Below, piece by piece: positions 44,698 through 53,903 of a stretch of DNA of 64,000 bases. Below the pieces are notes generated by a model, which saw only the letters and a list, made by a program, of their open reading frames with translations, had not been told where the DNA came from and did not search any database. The position numbers and the translations under genes are program-made. Location of the stretch: assembly GCA_011390785.1 (NCBI GenBank), contig JAABRR010000003.1:115662-179661 (forward strand). The letters run 5' to 3'. The first letter of the stretch is position 1. Each line of letters opens with the position of its first letter. The DNA is from Sphingobacteriia bacterium. GTDB taxonomy: Bacteria; Bacteroidota; Bacteroidia; Bacteroidales; UBA7960.

Positions 44698-44824
44698 ATG
44701 AACCGAGCCATGACAAAAATTTTGATACACACACAGATGATTAAAATTCGCAGCATGGTAAAAAAATGCAGTCAGTGTATTGTTGGCGAGCTGCATCTGA
44801 CCTATTTAATCAAATTATAAACAG
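44698..44824 (+). repeat. 127-bp dispersed repeat, copy 3
   Basis: Full-length copy, starting ATGAACCGAGCCATGA and ending just before the ATG at 44825. It fills the 5' leader between promoter 1 and the gene, whereas the sister promoter at 46289 has a leader of only about 20 nt. This suggests insertion of the repeat into the leader. Confidence 0.8.
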
Positions 44825-46267
44825 ATGAAAAATAAAATAATTATACTCATTTTACTTGCACTTATCGGGCCTGGCCCGATGGCAGTAAGCGCGCAAAATA
44901 CCTGGACCAAAACCATCGGTACAACCAATAACGATGAAGGTACTTGTGTTCAGCAAACCTTTGATGGAGGCTACATCATTACCGGGAGCACTTTCCCAAA
45001 TCAGCCCTGGGATTCGGATCTCTACCTGGTTAAAACGGATGACAACGGAGATGTCATCTGGACAAAAACCTTTGGTGGATCAGGCAATGATTCAGGTATT
45101 GATGTTAAGCAAACAACAGACAATGGCTATATCATTGTGGGTATTACTTCGTCTTACGGTGCAGGAAACTATGATGTTTGGTTAATAAAAACAAACAGCC
45201 TTGGCGACACCTTATGGAGCAATACTTTTGGGGGTGGCATGAATGAATTTGGGAACTCAGTTTTTCAAACCGATGATGGGGGCAATGCAATTATGGGTTC
45301 TACAAATTCTTTTGGAGCCGGAGGTTCCGATTTATTGATCATAAAAACAAACGCACTTGGTGATTCATTATGGTCGCAGACCTATGGAGGACCTTATCAC
45401 GACATTGCTTTTGAAGCGCAGGCAACATTCGACGGAGGTTTTATTCTGGCTGGGTATACACAGTTGCAGGGATTTATGGATAATCATCTCTGGTTGCTTA
45501 AACTTTATAGCAACGGTGAAATCGAGTGGTCACAGACTTATGATGGTAATTTGGCCACAAGTGCCGATTCGGTAAAGGAAACGGCTGATGCAGGATATAT
45601 TGTTACTGGTGGAGAACAGGATGTTTTTTTGTTAAAAACGGATATGTACGGTGATACACTCTGGTCCAAATCATTTGGTGGAGCCAGAAATGATGGAGGC
45701 TATTCAGTCATCGAAACAGCAGAAAGCGACTTTTTAGTTTGCGGAACTTCTTCTTCGTTTTCGGCAGATGGAGATTTTGATCTCTTTCTGATCAAAACCG
45801 ATATTGGCGGCCATACTTTATGGACAAATACCTATGGTGGTGTTGGCGCTGAAATAGGCTTTTCCGTAATTGAAGCCTTTGATGGCGGAATAACTGCTTG
45901 TGGTTATACATCATCCTATGGAGCTGGTGGTAAAGATGTATGGTTGCTCCATCTTGATGCAGATGGGCAGGGAGGTATGACAGATATTTCTGCACTGAAC
46001 CCCGGAGGTTACCAATTAGGTCAGAATTTTCCAAACCCGTTTTCTAACACAACAACGATTGATTATTTCATCCCAACTTCAGGCAACGTATCGCTACAAG
46101 TTTATGACTTATACGGTAAGTTATTGATAACATTGGTAGATGATTACCAACCTGCAGGTAGCCATTCGGTGAACTTTGAAAATAATCAACTTCCAATGGG
46201 AATTTATTATTACTATCTGCATTCGGGCAGCTTTGACGGAACCAGGAAGTTCATTATAAGCCGGTAG
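44825..46267 (+). CDS. T9SS type A secreted protein with beta-propeller-like repeats
   Basis: 480 aa. Signal peptide ends near AVSAQ. Residues about 28-390 hold seven or so repeats of roughly 50 aa with the pattern GGYIITGST...DLYLVKTDDNGDxxWTKTFGG, a delta-60-like propeller common in Bacteroidota exoproteins. The last 80 residues are a T9SS sorting domain (QLGQNFPNPFSNTTTIDYF ... GIYYYYL). It is the first gene after the hybrid sensor and carries its own direct-repeat promoter. Ligand unknown. Confidence 0.85.
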   Translation: MKNKIIILILLALIGPGPMAVSAQNTWTKTIGTTNNDEGTCVQQTFDGGYIITGSTFPNQPWDSDLYLVKTDDNGDVIWTKTFGGSGNDSGIDVKQTTDNGYIIVGITSSYGAGNYDVWLIKTNSLGDTLWSNTFGGGMNEFGNSVFQTDDGGNAIMGSTNSFGAGGSDLLIIKTNALGDSLWSQTYGGPYHDIAFEAQATFDGGFILAGYTQLQGFMDNHLWLLKLYSNGEIEWSQTYDGNLATSADSVKETADAGYIVTGGEQDVFLLKTDMYGDTLWSKSFGGARNDGGYSVIETAESDFLVCGTSSSFSADGDFDLFLIKTDIGGHTLWTNTYGGVGAEIGFSVIEAFDGGITACGYTSSYGAGGKDVWLLHLDADGQGGMTDISALNPGGYQLGQNFPNPFSNTTTIDYFIPTSGNVSLQVYDLYGKLLITLVDDYQPAGSHSVNFENNQLPMGIYYYYLHSGSFDGTRKFIISR

Positions 46268-46288
46268 TTCCCGTGTGAATTTGCTTTT

Positions 46289-46353
46289 GCAGAAATACCA
46301 ATAGTCATTGCAGAAATACCACAAGTCCGTTATTATAAATGCGGCTACTTTGG
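46289..46353 (+). promoter_or_regulatory. Direct-repeat promoter 2 (21-bp spacing)
   Basis: Two identical GCAGAAATACCA sites at 46289-46300 and 46310-46321, 21 bp apart, then the conserved core with TACTTTGG (46346-46353) before the ATG at 46375. It controls the adhesin-like gene and probably the following T9SS gene. Confidence 0.7.
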
Positions 46354-46374
46354 CTGTAAACAAAAATATCTGCA

Positions 46375-49300
46375 ATGAAAAAGGTAAAAATTATTTTGAC
46401 GGCAATTATCTTCTTTAGCACCCTTATTACATTTGCACAGGGTGTGGGCATCAACAACGACGGATCTAACCCTGATCCTTCAGCCATGCTCGACATAAAA
46501 TCCACATCGCAGGGCATGCTGGTGCCGCGAATGAGTAGCGCTCAGCGATTGGCCATTACAACACCAGCAAACAGTCTGCTTATTTACGATACCGACACCG
46601 AAAGTTTTTGGTATTATAAGAACACGATCTGGCAGGAGCTTACATTAAACACCTCAGTAACCCTATCTGAGATATCAGATATTGATGGAGATACCAAAGT
46701 TACCGTTGACGAAGAAAATGACAATATCATCCGGTTTTACTCCGGCCAGGGTCAGGAAAAGTTCAGGATTGTTGCAAACCGGATAGAACCGACTGGCGAC
46801 AATACCCTGATGGGTTTTGAAGCAGGCAAAGATATTTTTACCGGAAGTTTTAATACTGTTTTCGGATACCAGGCCTTATTGGCAAACACAATTGGAAATG
46901 GGAATACCGCTGTTGGTTTGATGTCGTTAAATCAGACTACAAGCGACTACAACACGGCCATGGGTACTCAGTCTCTTTTCCTTAATACATCAGGAAACAG
47001 CAATACCGCCCATGGTGCTGGGGCACTCTATTCCAATACCACAGGTAGCAACAATACCGCAATAGGCAGCGGAGCACTTATTGAAAATATTTCGGGTAAT
47101 TCGAATGTTGCAATCGGTGTAAGTGCTGCATCCCTGGGCCAAGCAGCGAGCAATATTGTTGCCATTGGCGATTCAGCACTTTTTAACAATACCCAGAGTG
47201 ATAATGTGGCCCTGGGTTCAAAAGCACTGTTTACCAACACCACTGGTTCTATGAACACCGCTTCGGGATATCATGCACTATATGCAAATACCGAAGGGAG
47301 CTTCAACACAGCTTCGGGATATCAGGCATTACATGCTAACACCATAGGCAATTACAACACCGCTGATGGTAACTTCGCCCTTGCCTACAACACCATAGGT
47401 TCTTTCAACACCGGTTTGGGAGTTTATGCCCTTTATTCCAACACTACCGGGAATTTCAATACCGCTTCGGGACATCAGGCACTATCCGACAATATCACCG
47501 GGAATTCAAACACCGCTTTGGGGTTTAAGGCTTTGGATTTTAATACCACAGGTAACAATAATACCGCAATAGGCAGCGGTGCACTTATTGAAAATATTTC
47601 GGGTAATTCGAATGTTGCAATCGGTGTAAGAGCTGCTTCCCTGGGCCAAACAGCGAGCAATATTGTTGCCATTGGCGATTCAGCGCTTTATAACAATGGG
47701 TTAGGAGCAAGCATATTCGAAGGCATGCATAACACAGCGGTAGGTTCAAAAGCAATGTTTTCAAGCACTAAAGGAAATCAAAATACAGCAAATGGGTTTT
47801 CTGCTCTTTTTTCCAACACCATCGGTGGTCAAAATTCAGCAATTGGAAATGAAGCCCTCTATTCCAATACAACGGGATATGATAATACAGCAGTTGGATC
47901 TTCTGCTCTTTATAGTAACATTACAGGATTTCGTAATGTAGCGATTGGTAATCAGACTCTTCAGAATAACACAACAGGTAACTATAATACTGCAAATGGT
48001 TATGGTGCTCTTTTTTCAAATACTACTGGCCATAACAATGTGGCGGTAGGCATGAGCGCTGCGGTATTAGGGCAAACGGCAAATTTTGTCGTTGCCATTG
48101 GCGATTCAGCGCTTTATAACAATCAGCAATCCGGCAATGTGGCCCTAGGCTCAAAAGCAATGTTTAACAATACCACTGGTGCTATGAACACCGCTTCAGG
48201 ATATCAGGCCCTTTATTCCAATATATCAGGGGAAGAAAATGTGGCAAATGGATATCAGGCACTTTTTACAAATACGACAGGACGGTATAATACGGCAAAT
48301 GGATACGCTTCCCTTTATTCCAATACTACTGGATTCGAAAATACAGCAAATGGATTTCAGGCACTTTATTCCAACTCAACCGGAGCAGGGAATACTGCAA
48401 ACGGATACCTTTCTCTTTATAACAACACAATAGGATACAACAATTCAGCAAATGGAAACTATGCACTTTTTGCCAACACAACCGGGCATGATAATACCGC
48501 AAATGGAACCACTGCCCTTTATTTCAATTCAACTGGCAGTTACAATACTGCAAGTGGAATAAATGCACTTTCGAGCAATAAAGCCGGTAACAACGCCACC
48601 GCAATAGGTACAAGGGCAATGTATTATGCAAACAGCACAACAACACCCTTCACCAATGCCAATGTGGCCGTGGGTTATGAAGCATTGAAAGGCTCTGCAT
48701 CACCCATTAACAATACTGGAAACAGCAACACAGGTATCGGTTATCAAGCCATTGCCTCTATTACCAGCGGAAGCGACAATACAGCCATTGGCGATAGGGC
48801 TTTGTATTTAACTTCCTCGGGCAACAGCAACACAGCTTTGGGTACAAGGGCATTGTTTTCGGTTACTTTGGGTACAAACAATTCAGCCGTCGGTCACCTG
48901 GCTTTGTCAAACAGTACCGGAAATAATAATACCGCTGTGGGTCGCTTTGCTCTCAATAACCTTACAAGTGGTGATGGAAACACCGCCATTGGCTATAATG
49001 GCTGGCCATTCGGAACAACTACATACTCCAATTACACCGGCATTGGCTATAACGTTGGATCTGGGGTAGCAAACCCATCTAACCGTGTAGAAATAGGCAA
49101 CACCAGTGTTTCCTGGATTGGAGGTCAGGTGGGATGGAGCACTTATAGCGATGAGCGGATCAAGAACAACATAAGGCAGGATGTACCGGGGCTTGATTTT
49201 GTAATGAAACTCAAACCGGTTACTTATAATATCGACATCCACCAACAAAACCGGATGGCAAACAGCGAAAAGGAAACCGAAGACTGGCCAGGGAAATATG

Positions 49301-49548
49301 ATATTGAGCAAAAACGGATGACCGGCTTCCTGGCCCAGGATGTGGCAGAAGCTGCAAAACAATCAGATTACGATTTCAGTGGCGTGGATATCCCCCAAAA
49401 TGGAGACGAGTTGTATTCATTGCGCTATGCCGAGTTTGTTGTACCTCTTGTAAAAGCGGTACAGGAGCTGGCACGAGAAAATCAGGAACAACAAATCGTA
49501 ATTGAAAAATTATTGGAGCGCATCCAAATACTTGAAAGTGATCAATAG
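46375..49548 (+). CDS. Adhesin-like repeat protein with C-terminal S74 intramolecular chaperone
   Basis: 1057 aa. Signal peptide to about residue 22. A short domain common at the start of Bacteroidota surface proteins follows ([21 protein letters not shown], quoted in part). Residues about 150-900 are tandem YadA-head-like units of 16-17 aa around GNxNTAxGYxALxxNTxG, predicted to form a trimeric left-handed parallel beta-roll. The end (from 923) is an S74/endosialidase-type chaperone: Ser 925-Asp 926 ... Lys 930 in [10 protein letters not shown] is the autocleavage dyad, followed by FLAQDVAEA and a coiled coil ([19 protein letters not shown]). There is no T9SS tail. Probably forms a trimeric surface or fibre protein. 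Confidence 0.88.
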   Translation: MKKVKIILTAIIFFSTLITFAQGVGINNDGSNPDPSAMLDIKSTSQGMLVPRMSSAQRLAITTPANSLLIYDTDTESFWYYKNTIWQELTLNTSVTLSEISDIDGDTKVTVDEENDNIIRFYSGQGQEKFRIVANRIEPTGDNTLMGFEAGKDIFTGSFNTVFGYQALLANTIGNGNTAVGLMSLNQTTSDYNTAMGTQSLFLNTSGNSNTAHGAGALYSNTTGSNNTAIGSGALIENISGNSNVAIGVSAASLGQAASNIVAIGDSALFNNTQSDNVALGSKALFTNTTGSMNTASGYHALYANTEGSFNTASGYQALHANTIGNYNTADGNFALAYNTIGSFNTGLGVYALYSNTTGNFNTASGHQALSDNITGNSNTALGFKALDFNTTGNNNTAIGSGALIENISGNSNVAIGVRAASLGQTASNIVAIGDSALYNNGLGASIFEGMHNTAVGSKAMFSSTKGNQNTANGFSALFSNTIGGQNSAIGNEALYSNTTGYDNTAVGSSALYSNITGFRNVAIGNQTLQNNTTGNYNTANGYGALFSNTTGHNNVAVGMSAAVLGQTANFVVAIGDSALYNNQQSGNVALGSKAMFNNTTGAMNTASGYQALYSNISGEENVANGYQALFTNTTGRYNTANGYASLYSNTTGFENTANGFQALYSNSTGAGNTANGYLSLYNNTIGYNNSANGNYALFANTTGHDNTANGTTALYFNSTGSYNTASGINALSSNKAGNNATAIGTRAMYYANSTTTPFTNANVAVGYEALKGSASPINNTGNSNTGIGYQAIASITSGSDNTAIGDRALYLTSSGNSNTALGTRALFSVTLGTNNSAVGHLALSNSTGNNNTAVGRFALNNLTSGDGNTAIGYNGWPFGTTTYSNYTGIGYNVGSGVANPSNRVEIGNTSVSWIGGQVGWSTYSDERIKNNIRQDVPGLDFVMKLKPVTYNIDIHQQNRMANSEKETEDWPGKYDIEQKRMTGFLAQDVAEAAKQSDYDFSGVDIPQNGDELYSLRYAEFVVPLVKAVQELARENQEQQIVIEKLLERIQILESDQ
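46840..48620 (+). repeat. Tandem coding repeats of the adhesin-like gene
   Basis: About 1.8 kb of degenerate units of 48-51 bp, many grouped into longer near-identical blocks; for example 47026-47165 and 47546-47675 share almost the same sequence. The period is a multiple of three throughout. Long blocks of identity make unequal recombination and length variation likely. Confidence 0.8.
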
Positions 49549-49587
49549 ATCGTGGCATTTCTTCATTTAATTCTTAATAACAACATT

Positions 49588-51348
49588 ATGAAATACGTAA
49601 TCTTATTAATAATGTCATGCTTCATTTCAGGTACAACACTTGCACAGGTTATAGTGTCTGGGGCCAAAATGATCATTTCTCAGGGAACAACATTGAATAT
49701 TGATGAAGATTTCAACATTAATGGCGGTGAAATAAGGATCAACCAGGGAGTCACCTTCATCATGAATAATAATCGGACGCTTTCGGTAAATAACAATGGA
49801 AGTCTGAACCTTAGCGGCTCTGTTACTTCGCCGGTAATCATCAGCTCACCAGGTTATTTTAATCTCGATGTAAACTCAGGGGGAGTAATTGGGGCGCAGC
49901 ATGCTATATTCGAGCATATGGGTATGACGGGGTTGCACATTAAGGAAGGTGCAACCATTGATCCGTTGTTGCCTTTACAGCAATCAACCTTTAAGAATGG
50001 CATAGCTGGGGGAACTTTATTAACGATAAACAACAATCAGGTTATTACTATACAAGATACTTATTTCCCGTCCAATAGCTGGGGCGGCAACTATAACGTG
50101 TTGAAATCAGCTGATCAGGGTGATGTTACCTTTGAAGACGCTATTGGCGGTTTTGCCGGCACCCTGTTTGAAAATGATCCTTTTGGCCGGGTTTCATGGG
50201 GCGATGAGCTGATGACTCATAGTATCCGGATGCCTGTTGGATGGAACAGCCTTTCGAGCTATATTATGCCAGCCAATAGCAGTATTTCAGATATCTTTTC
50301 ACTGATAAGCAGTAATTTCATTATCGCCCAAACCATGTCAGCAGCTTATTATCCCACCAGTTCAATGAACACCATCGGTACATGGGAATCACAGTCGGCA
50401 TATAAAGTAAAAATGAGTGCGCCGCACATGATTGACATTAGCGGTGAAGAGGAATCAAACAAGGTTTTTGTGATGAATGCCGGTTGGAGCCTTTTTCCCG
50501 TGATTACCAACCGACCGGTAGATGTGGTTTCACTTTTTACAGGTACAAGTGTCAGGGTAGTGAAGGAAGTGGCGCGCGAAGGAGTTTACTGGCCGGCCTA
50601 TGGAATCAACACTTTGGGTAGTCTGCTGCCGGGCAGTGCCTATTACGCTTTCCTCAATAGCCCAGATTCAATCACTTTTCCTGCCAATGCAAAAAGCGGC
50701 TGGACAGTGCAACTTCATCAGATCAATTATACCGACCATCCGTGGGCCGATTTCGACCTGACAGGCTCTTCACATTTGATAGCCATTGAGGGTCAGGGTA
50801 TCAACGGTTTGCAGCCAGATGACATCCTTGGAGTTTTTACACAGCAGGATATCTGTTTTGGTGCTACCGAAATTATGGATCCAAACAATAATGCTTTGCT
50901 TACTGCTTTTGCCAATGATACGATTACCAGTTTGAAAGATGGCTTTGATGAAATGGAATTATTGACTTATAAAGTATACCGCCCATCTACTTACGAAACT
51001 TTCGAAATTGAAGTTGAATACGATCTGGAATTGCCTCAAACCGGATATTTTGCTGCTGAGGGATTATCAGCCATCAAAATGTTGAAAGTTTTGGATACCG
51101 GAATCACAAGTGAGGGTTCATTGAAAATTAATGTTTATCCCAATCCTACCGACGACTGCGTTATGATATCCGGATTTACCGACGTGTCAAGCATAGAACT
51201 GATCAACTCTACAGGGATGAAAATCAACACTTTTGCCACCGAAGGTCAAAACGAATATAAGATTGATTTCTCCAGGCTGCAACCAGGTCTTTATCTTGTT
51301 TTACTTTGCGGAAATAAAACAATGGTGAGAAGAGTAATAAAGAAATAA
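49588..51348 (+). CDS. T9SS type A secreted protein of unknown function
   Basis: 586 aa from the ATG at 49588, the start of a clear signal peptide (MKYVILLIMSCFISGTTLAQ). Residues 25-190 look like a right-handed beta-helix stretch (NNNRTLSVNNNGSLNLSGSV). The centre (about 210-490) contains MPVGWNSLSSYIMP and similar blocks seen in Bacteroidota proteins next to sorting domains. The last 80 residues are the sorting domain (INVYPNPTDDCVMISG ... LQPGLYLVLL). It lies 39 bp after the adhesin gene and is probably co-transcribed from promoter 2. Confidence 0.8.
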   Translation: MKYVILLIMSCFISGTTLAQVIVSGAKMIISQGTTLNIDEDFNINGGEIRINQGVTFIMNNNRTLSVNNNGSLNLSGSVTSPVIISSPGYFNLDVNSGGVIGAQHAIFEHMGMTGLHIKEGATIDPLLPLQQSTFKNGIAGGTLLTINNNQVITIQDTYFPSNSWGGNYNVLKSADQGDVTFEDAIGGFAGTLFENDPFGRVSWGDELMTHSIRMPVGWNSLSSYIMPANSSISDIFSLISSNFIIAQTMSAAYYPTSSMNTIGTWESQSAYKVKMSAPHMIDISGEEESNKVFVMNAGWSLFPVITNRPVDVVSLFTGTSVRVVKEVAREGVYWPAYGINTLGSLLPGSAYYAFLNSPDSITFPANAKSGWTVQLHQINYTDHPWADFDLTGSSHLIAIEGQGINGLQPDDILGVFTQQDICFGATEIMDPNNNALLTAFANDTITSLKDGFDEMELLTYKVYRPSTYETFEIEVEYDLELPQTGYFAAEGLSAIKMLKVLDTGITSEGSLKINVYPNPTDDCVMISGFTDVSSIELINSTGMKINTFATEGQNEYKIDFSRLQPGLYLVLLCGNKTMVRRVIKK

Positions 51349-51440
51349 CCCCATCAGCTCTTTTTTAAGCCAGTATTGAATTTTGAAGTCAGCTGTCGTT
51401 ACTAATCCTTTAGCGCTGCTTTGTCTTATCCTTAATCCCA

Positions 51441-51851
51441 TTATTCTTTCGGGAGAAACAAATCTCTCAAGGGTAACCCACCCCTTCGGGCAAACAGGAA
51501 ATAAGCTGCGAGAAAAGCCCCGTCAATAATCCCGGTAAACCAGAATGTAGTAGGAAATTCGGGCACAAAAACCATAAAGCCGTATAATTGTACTATGTAA
51601 AACGCCCTGCCGAAAATGAGACATCCTACCAGGAAAGAGTAACGCCCAATGTTTTGCGATGCCATAAACTGTATCCAGGCAAAACACAGAAAAAAGGAGC
51701 CCAGGAAAACGGTATAAAATGGATCTGTGGCCGGATTGCTGATCATGCGTCCGTTACCAATAGCAAAAATGTAAAGCAAACCAGCTATGGTATCCCATAT
51801 GCCGCTCATAAAAAAGGCAACGGCCAATGGTTTTAAAGATTTGTTGTTCAT
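51441..51851 (-). CDS. Small four-helix membrane protein
   Basis: 136 aa with about four hydrophobic helices (residues 8-28, 45-63, 72-94, 102-121). No named family. Conserved polar residues within helices (GIWDTIAG, AWIQFMASQ) could suggest a small-molecule role. A deleted second copy lies at 39806-40035, so this gene has been duplicated in the genome. It has its own -7 box at 51907-51914. Confidence 0.65.
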   Translation of the reverse strand: MNNKSLKPLAVAFFMSGIWDTIAGLLYIFAIGNGRMISNPATDPFYTVFLGSFFLCFAWIQFMASQNIGRYSFLVGCLIFGRAFYIVQLYGFMVFVPEFPTTFWFTGIIDGAFLAAYFLFARRGGLPLRDLFLPKE

Positions 51852-51906
51852 GACTTTAAAAGGGTTTATGCCGGGCTACCCGGCCGGTTATTTTCTATTT
51901 TGATGG

Positions 51907-51914
51907 CAAAAGTA
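51907..51914 (-). promoter_or_regulatory. -7 box TACTTTTG of the membrane protein gene
   Basis: Exact TAnnTTTG on the minus strand, 56 bp upstream of the ATG at 51851. Confidence 0.4.
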
Positions 51915-52048
51915 GGATGACGGGTTTGATCCGGCAAGAGAAAGGAGATGAAGGCGAGAAAACTGTAAATGAAGGTGTAGATAGATTTGAGATGGGTTTG
52001 GGTGGTTGTTTTTTATTTCGGCTATTTTTTTCTCAGTCCTGCCAGTTT

Positions 52049-52080
52049 TTTGATTATATTAATTGCAAAGATTAGATTTT
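52049..52080 (+). promoter_or_regulatory. Promoter of the patatin-CHAT-MBL operon
   Basis: TTTG (52049-52052), 20 bp, TAGATTTT (52073-52080): one mismatch from the Bacteroidota consensus, 65 bp before the first start codon. No operator-like repeat nearby, so expression may be constitutive. Confidence 0.55.
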
Positions 52081-52144
52081 AATTGATTAACTTTAAGGTG
52101 GTTATCGATTTCTTACTGAATTGTTAAACCTAAAGCTCTTCACT

Positions 52145-53866
52145 ATGAATGCAAAACTGCCTGAGCAACCCTTCAACACTCTTGCACTTTCATTATCTGG
52201 CGGCGGCTACCGGGCTGCAGCATTTCATCTTGGATCACTCACTTATCTATCATCCTTAACGTGGAAAAGCACCAGCATGCTCGAAAGGGTGCGTGTAATA
52301 TCTACTGTTTCGGGTGGGACTTTTACCGGGGTCTGCTATGCATCAACCCTGGCTGAAAACAAACCACTTATAGATTGCTATCGAAAGCTTTGGCAATTTA
52401 TGACAGATACCGATTTGATAGAAGAAAGTCTTAAAAAATTATCAGATTTTGATCAATGGAACAGCCCTAAAGCCAGAAGTCTTATCAATGCCTTTGCAAT
52501 GGTTTACTTTGAAAAGTTGGAAAACAAAACGTTTTCGCATCTTTTTGATCATCCAACCCATTTGAAAGAACTCATTTTTAATGCAACAGAGTTCAATTAC
52601 GGACTTCCATTCCGTCTTCAAAAGAGCGAGTTGAGCGAACAAGAGTACCGCTATGCCTTTCTGGGCAATCGCCAGGTAAATATGCCGCCACAAGCCATCA
52701 GAGAAATCAGGCTTGCTGATGTTATTGCTGCTTCATCATGCTTCCCAATGGGTTTTGAACCTATCAACTTTCCCACTGATTTCAGACATGAGAACTCTCC
52801 TGTGCTTGATTCACTGAACGAATCATACAAAACCGACCGATGGGGAAACAAATCTACTCTTCCAATCGGACTAATGGATGGTGGAATTGTTGACAACCAG
52901 GGCATTGATAGTGTAATTCAGGCAGAGCAATTGATGAAGAATTATAAGGGAGATAAAAGTAAATTTATTTCTAACGATGAAAAATCCATTGACCTATACA
53001 TCATCAGCGATGTTTCATCTCCCTTCATGAGCGGTTATGTAAAAACGGAAGAAAAGCCATCCAATTTCTGGCGAAGACTAAGCTTCAGAAAGTTTTCTTA
53101 TGTTGGATTGTTGTCATTGCTCATGGCCGTGCTGTTCATTACCCTGGCTATTTACAGCGAAATGAGGGTGCTGATTTTTGTTGCAGGGTTATTCACTGCA
53201 GTATTTCTCCTGACAAGCATCATAAGTTTTTTCCTGTCGCGATTGTTCCGTAAATTCATGAAAATATTTAAAGTGCCTGAATTCTTTGTCAGCCGATTGG
53301 GAGTATTTAGTCGAATGCAGTTCGGAATCTATGAAACCCTGATCAAAAATCGGATAAGCTCTGTCGTATCAATGGTTTCAGAAGTGTTTATGAAGCAGAT
53401 TAGAAGACAACAATATGGCAGGGTTTACAACGAACCAGGCTGGGCCACACGCCTGGTTATGAATGGGATCTACGAATTGTCTCCCCAACACACTGTTTAT
53501 AGAAACAGCAAAAAGGATATTTTGCTGAGCAAAGAACTCAGAAATGTAAGTACACAACTGATGACAACAGCCGAAAAGGCCAGGTCTATGGGTACTACAC
53601 TCTGGTTTACTCCTGACGAGCTTAAAGGTGAAAAGGATAATATGCTCAAAACACTCATTGCCTGTGGGCAGTTTACCGTTTGCTTCAATCTCATTGAATA
53701 CATCGAAAAAACTTTGCTTAACCCTGAAAACAAAACAGAGTATGATGCTTATTCAGATGAACTGAAACTGGAAATCAATACCCTTCATTCCAAAATGCTT
53801 TCTGATTGGAAAGCTTTTAATGCCGACCCCTATTGGCTGGTAAACGAAATTCATCAGGAAAGTTAA
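52145..53866 (+). CDS. Patatin-like phospholipase with transmembrane hairpin (operon gene 1)
   Basis: 573 aa from the ATG at 52145 (a TTG at 52121 is less likely). The N-terminal 290 residues form a patatin domain: oxyanion loop SGGGYRAAAFHLG (18-30), nucleophile Ser 56 in ISTVSGGTF, and the dyad Asp 245 in LMDGGIVDNQG. Two membrane helices follow (about 319-338 and 342-365), then a basic cytoplasmic region of about 200 aa. No signal peptide, so the lipase domain should lie in the cytosol, tethered to the inner membrane. Patatins act as membrane-damaging effectors in several immune systems (for example CapV in CBASS). It is followed after 37 bp by the CHAT gene. Effector role is inferred. Confidence 0.85.
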   Translation: MNAKLPEQPFNTLALSLSGGGYRAAAFHLGSLTYLSSLTWKSTSMLERVRVISTVSGGTFTGVCYASTLAENKPLIDCYRKLWQFMTDTDLIEESLKKLSDFDQWNSPKARSLINAFAMVYFEKLENKTFSHLFDHPTHLKELIFNATEFNYGLPFRLQKSELSEQEYRYAFLGNRQVNMPPQAIREIRLADVIAASSCFPMGFEPINFPTDFRHENSPVLDSLNESYKTDRWGNKSTLPIGLMDGGIVDNQGIDSVIQAEQLMKNYKGDKSKFISNDEKSIDLYIISDVSSPFMSGYVKTEEKPSNFWRRLSFRKFSYVGLLSLLMAVLFITLAIYSEMRVLIFVAGLFTAVFLLTSIISFFLSRLFRKFMKIFKVPEFFVSRLGVFSRMQFGIYETLIKNRISSVVSMVSEVFMKQIRRQQYGRVYNEPGWATRLVMNGIYELSPQHTVYRNSKKDILLSKELRNVSTQLMTTAEKARSMGTTLWFTPDELKGEKDNMLKTLIACGQFTVCFNLIEYIEKTLLNPENKTEYDAYSDELKLEINTLHSKMLSDWKAFNADPYWLVNEIHQES

Positions 53867-53903
53867 GTCACCACCATCAATCCCCAATAAAAAATTGACA
53901 GAC

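Noticed and set aside
46840..48620. Dense direct repeats resembling a CRISPR array
   Set aside because: The period is a multiple of three, repeats are degenerate, no unique spacers, and the whole lies inside one translated frame of YadA-like units.
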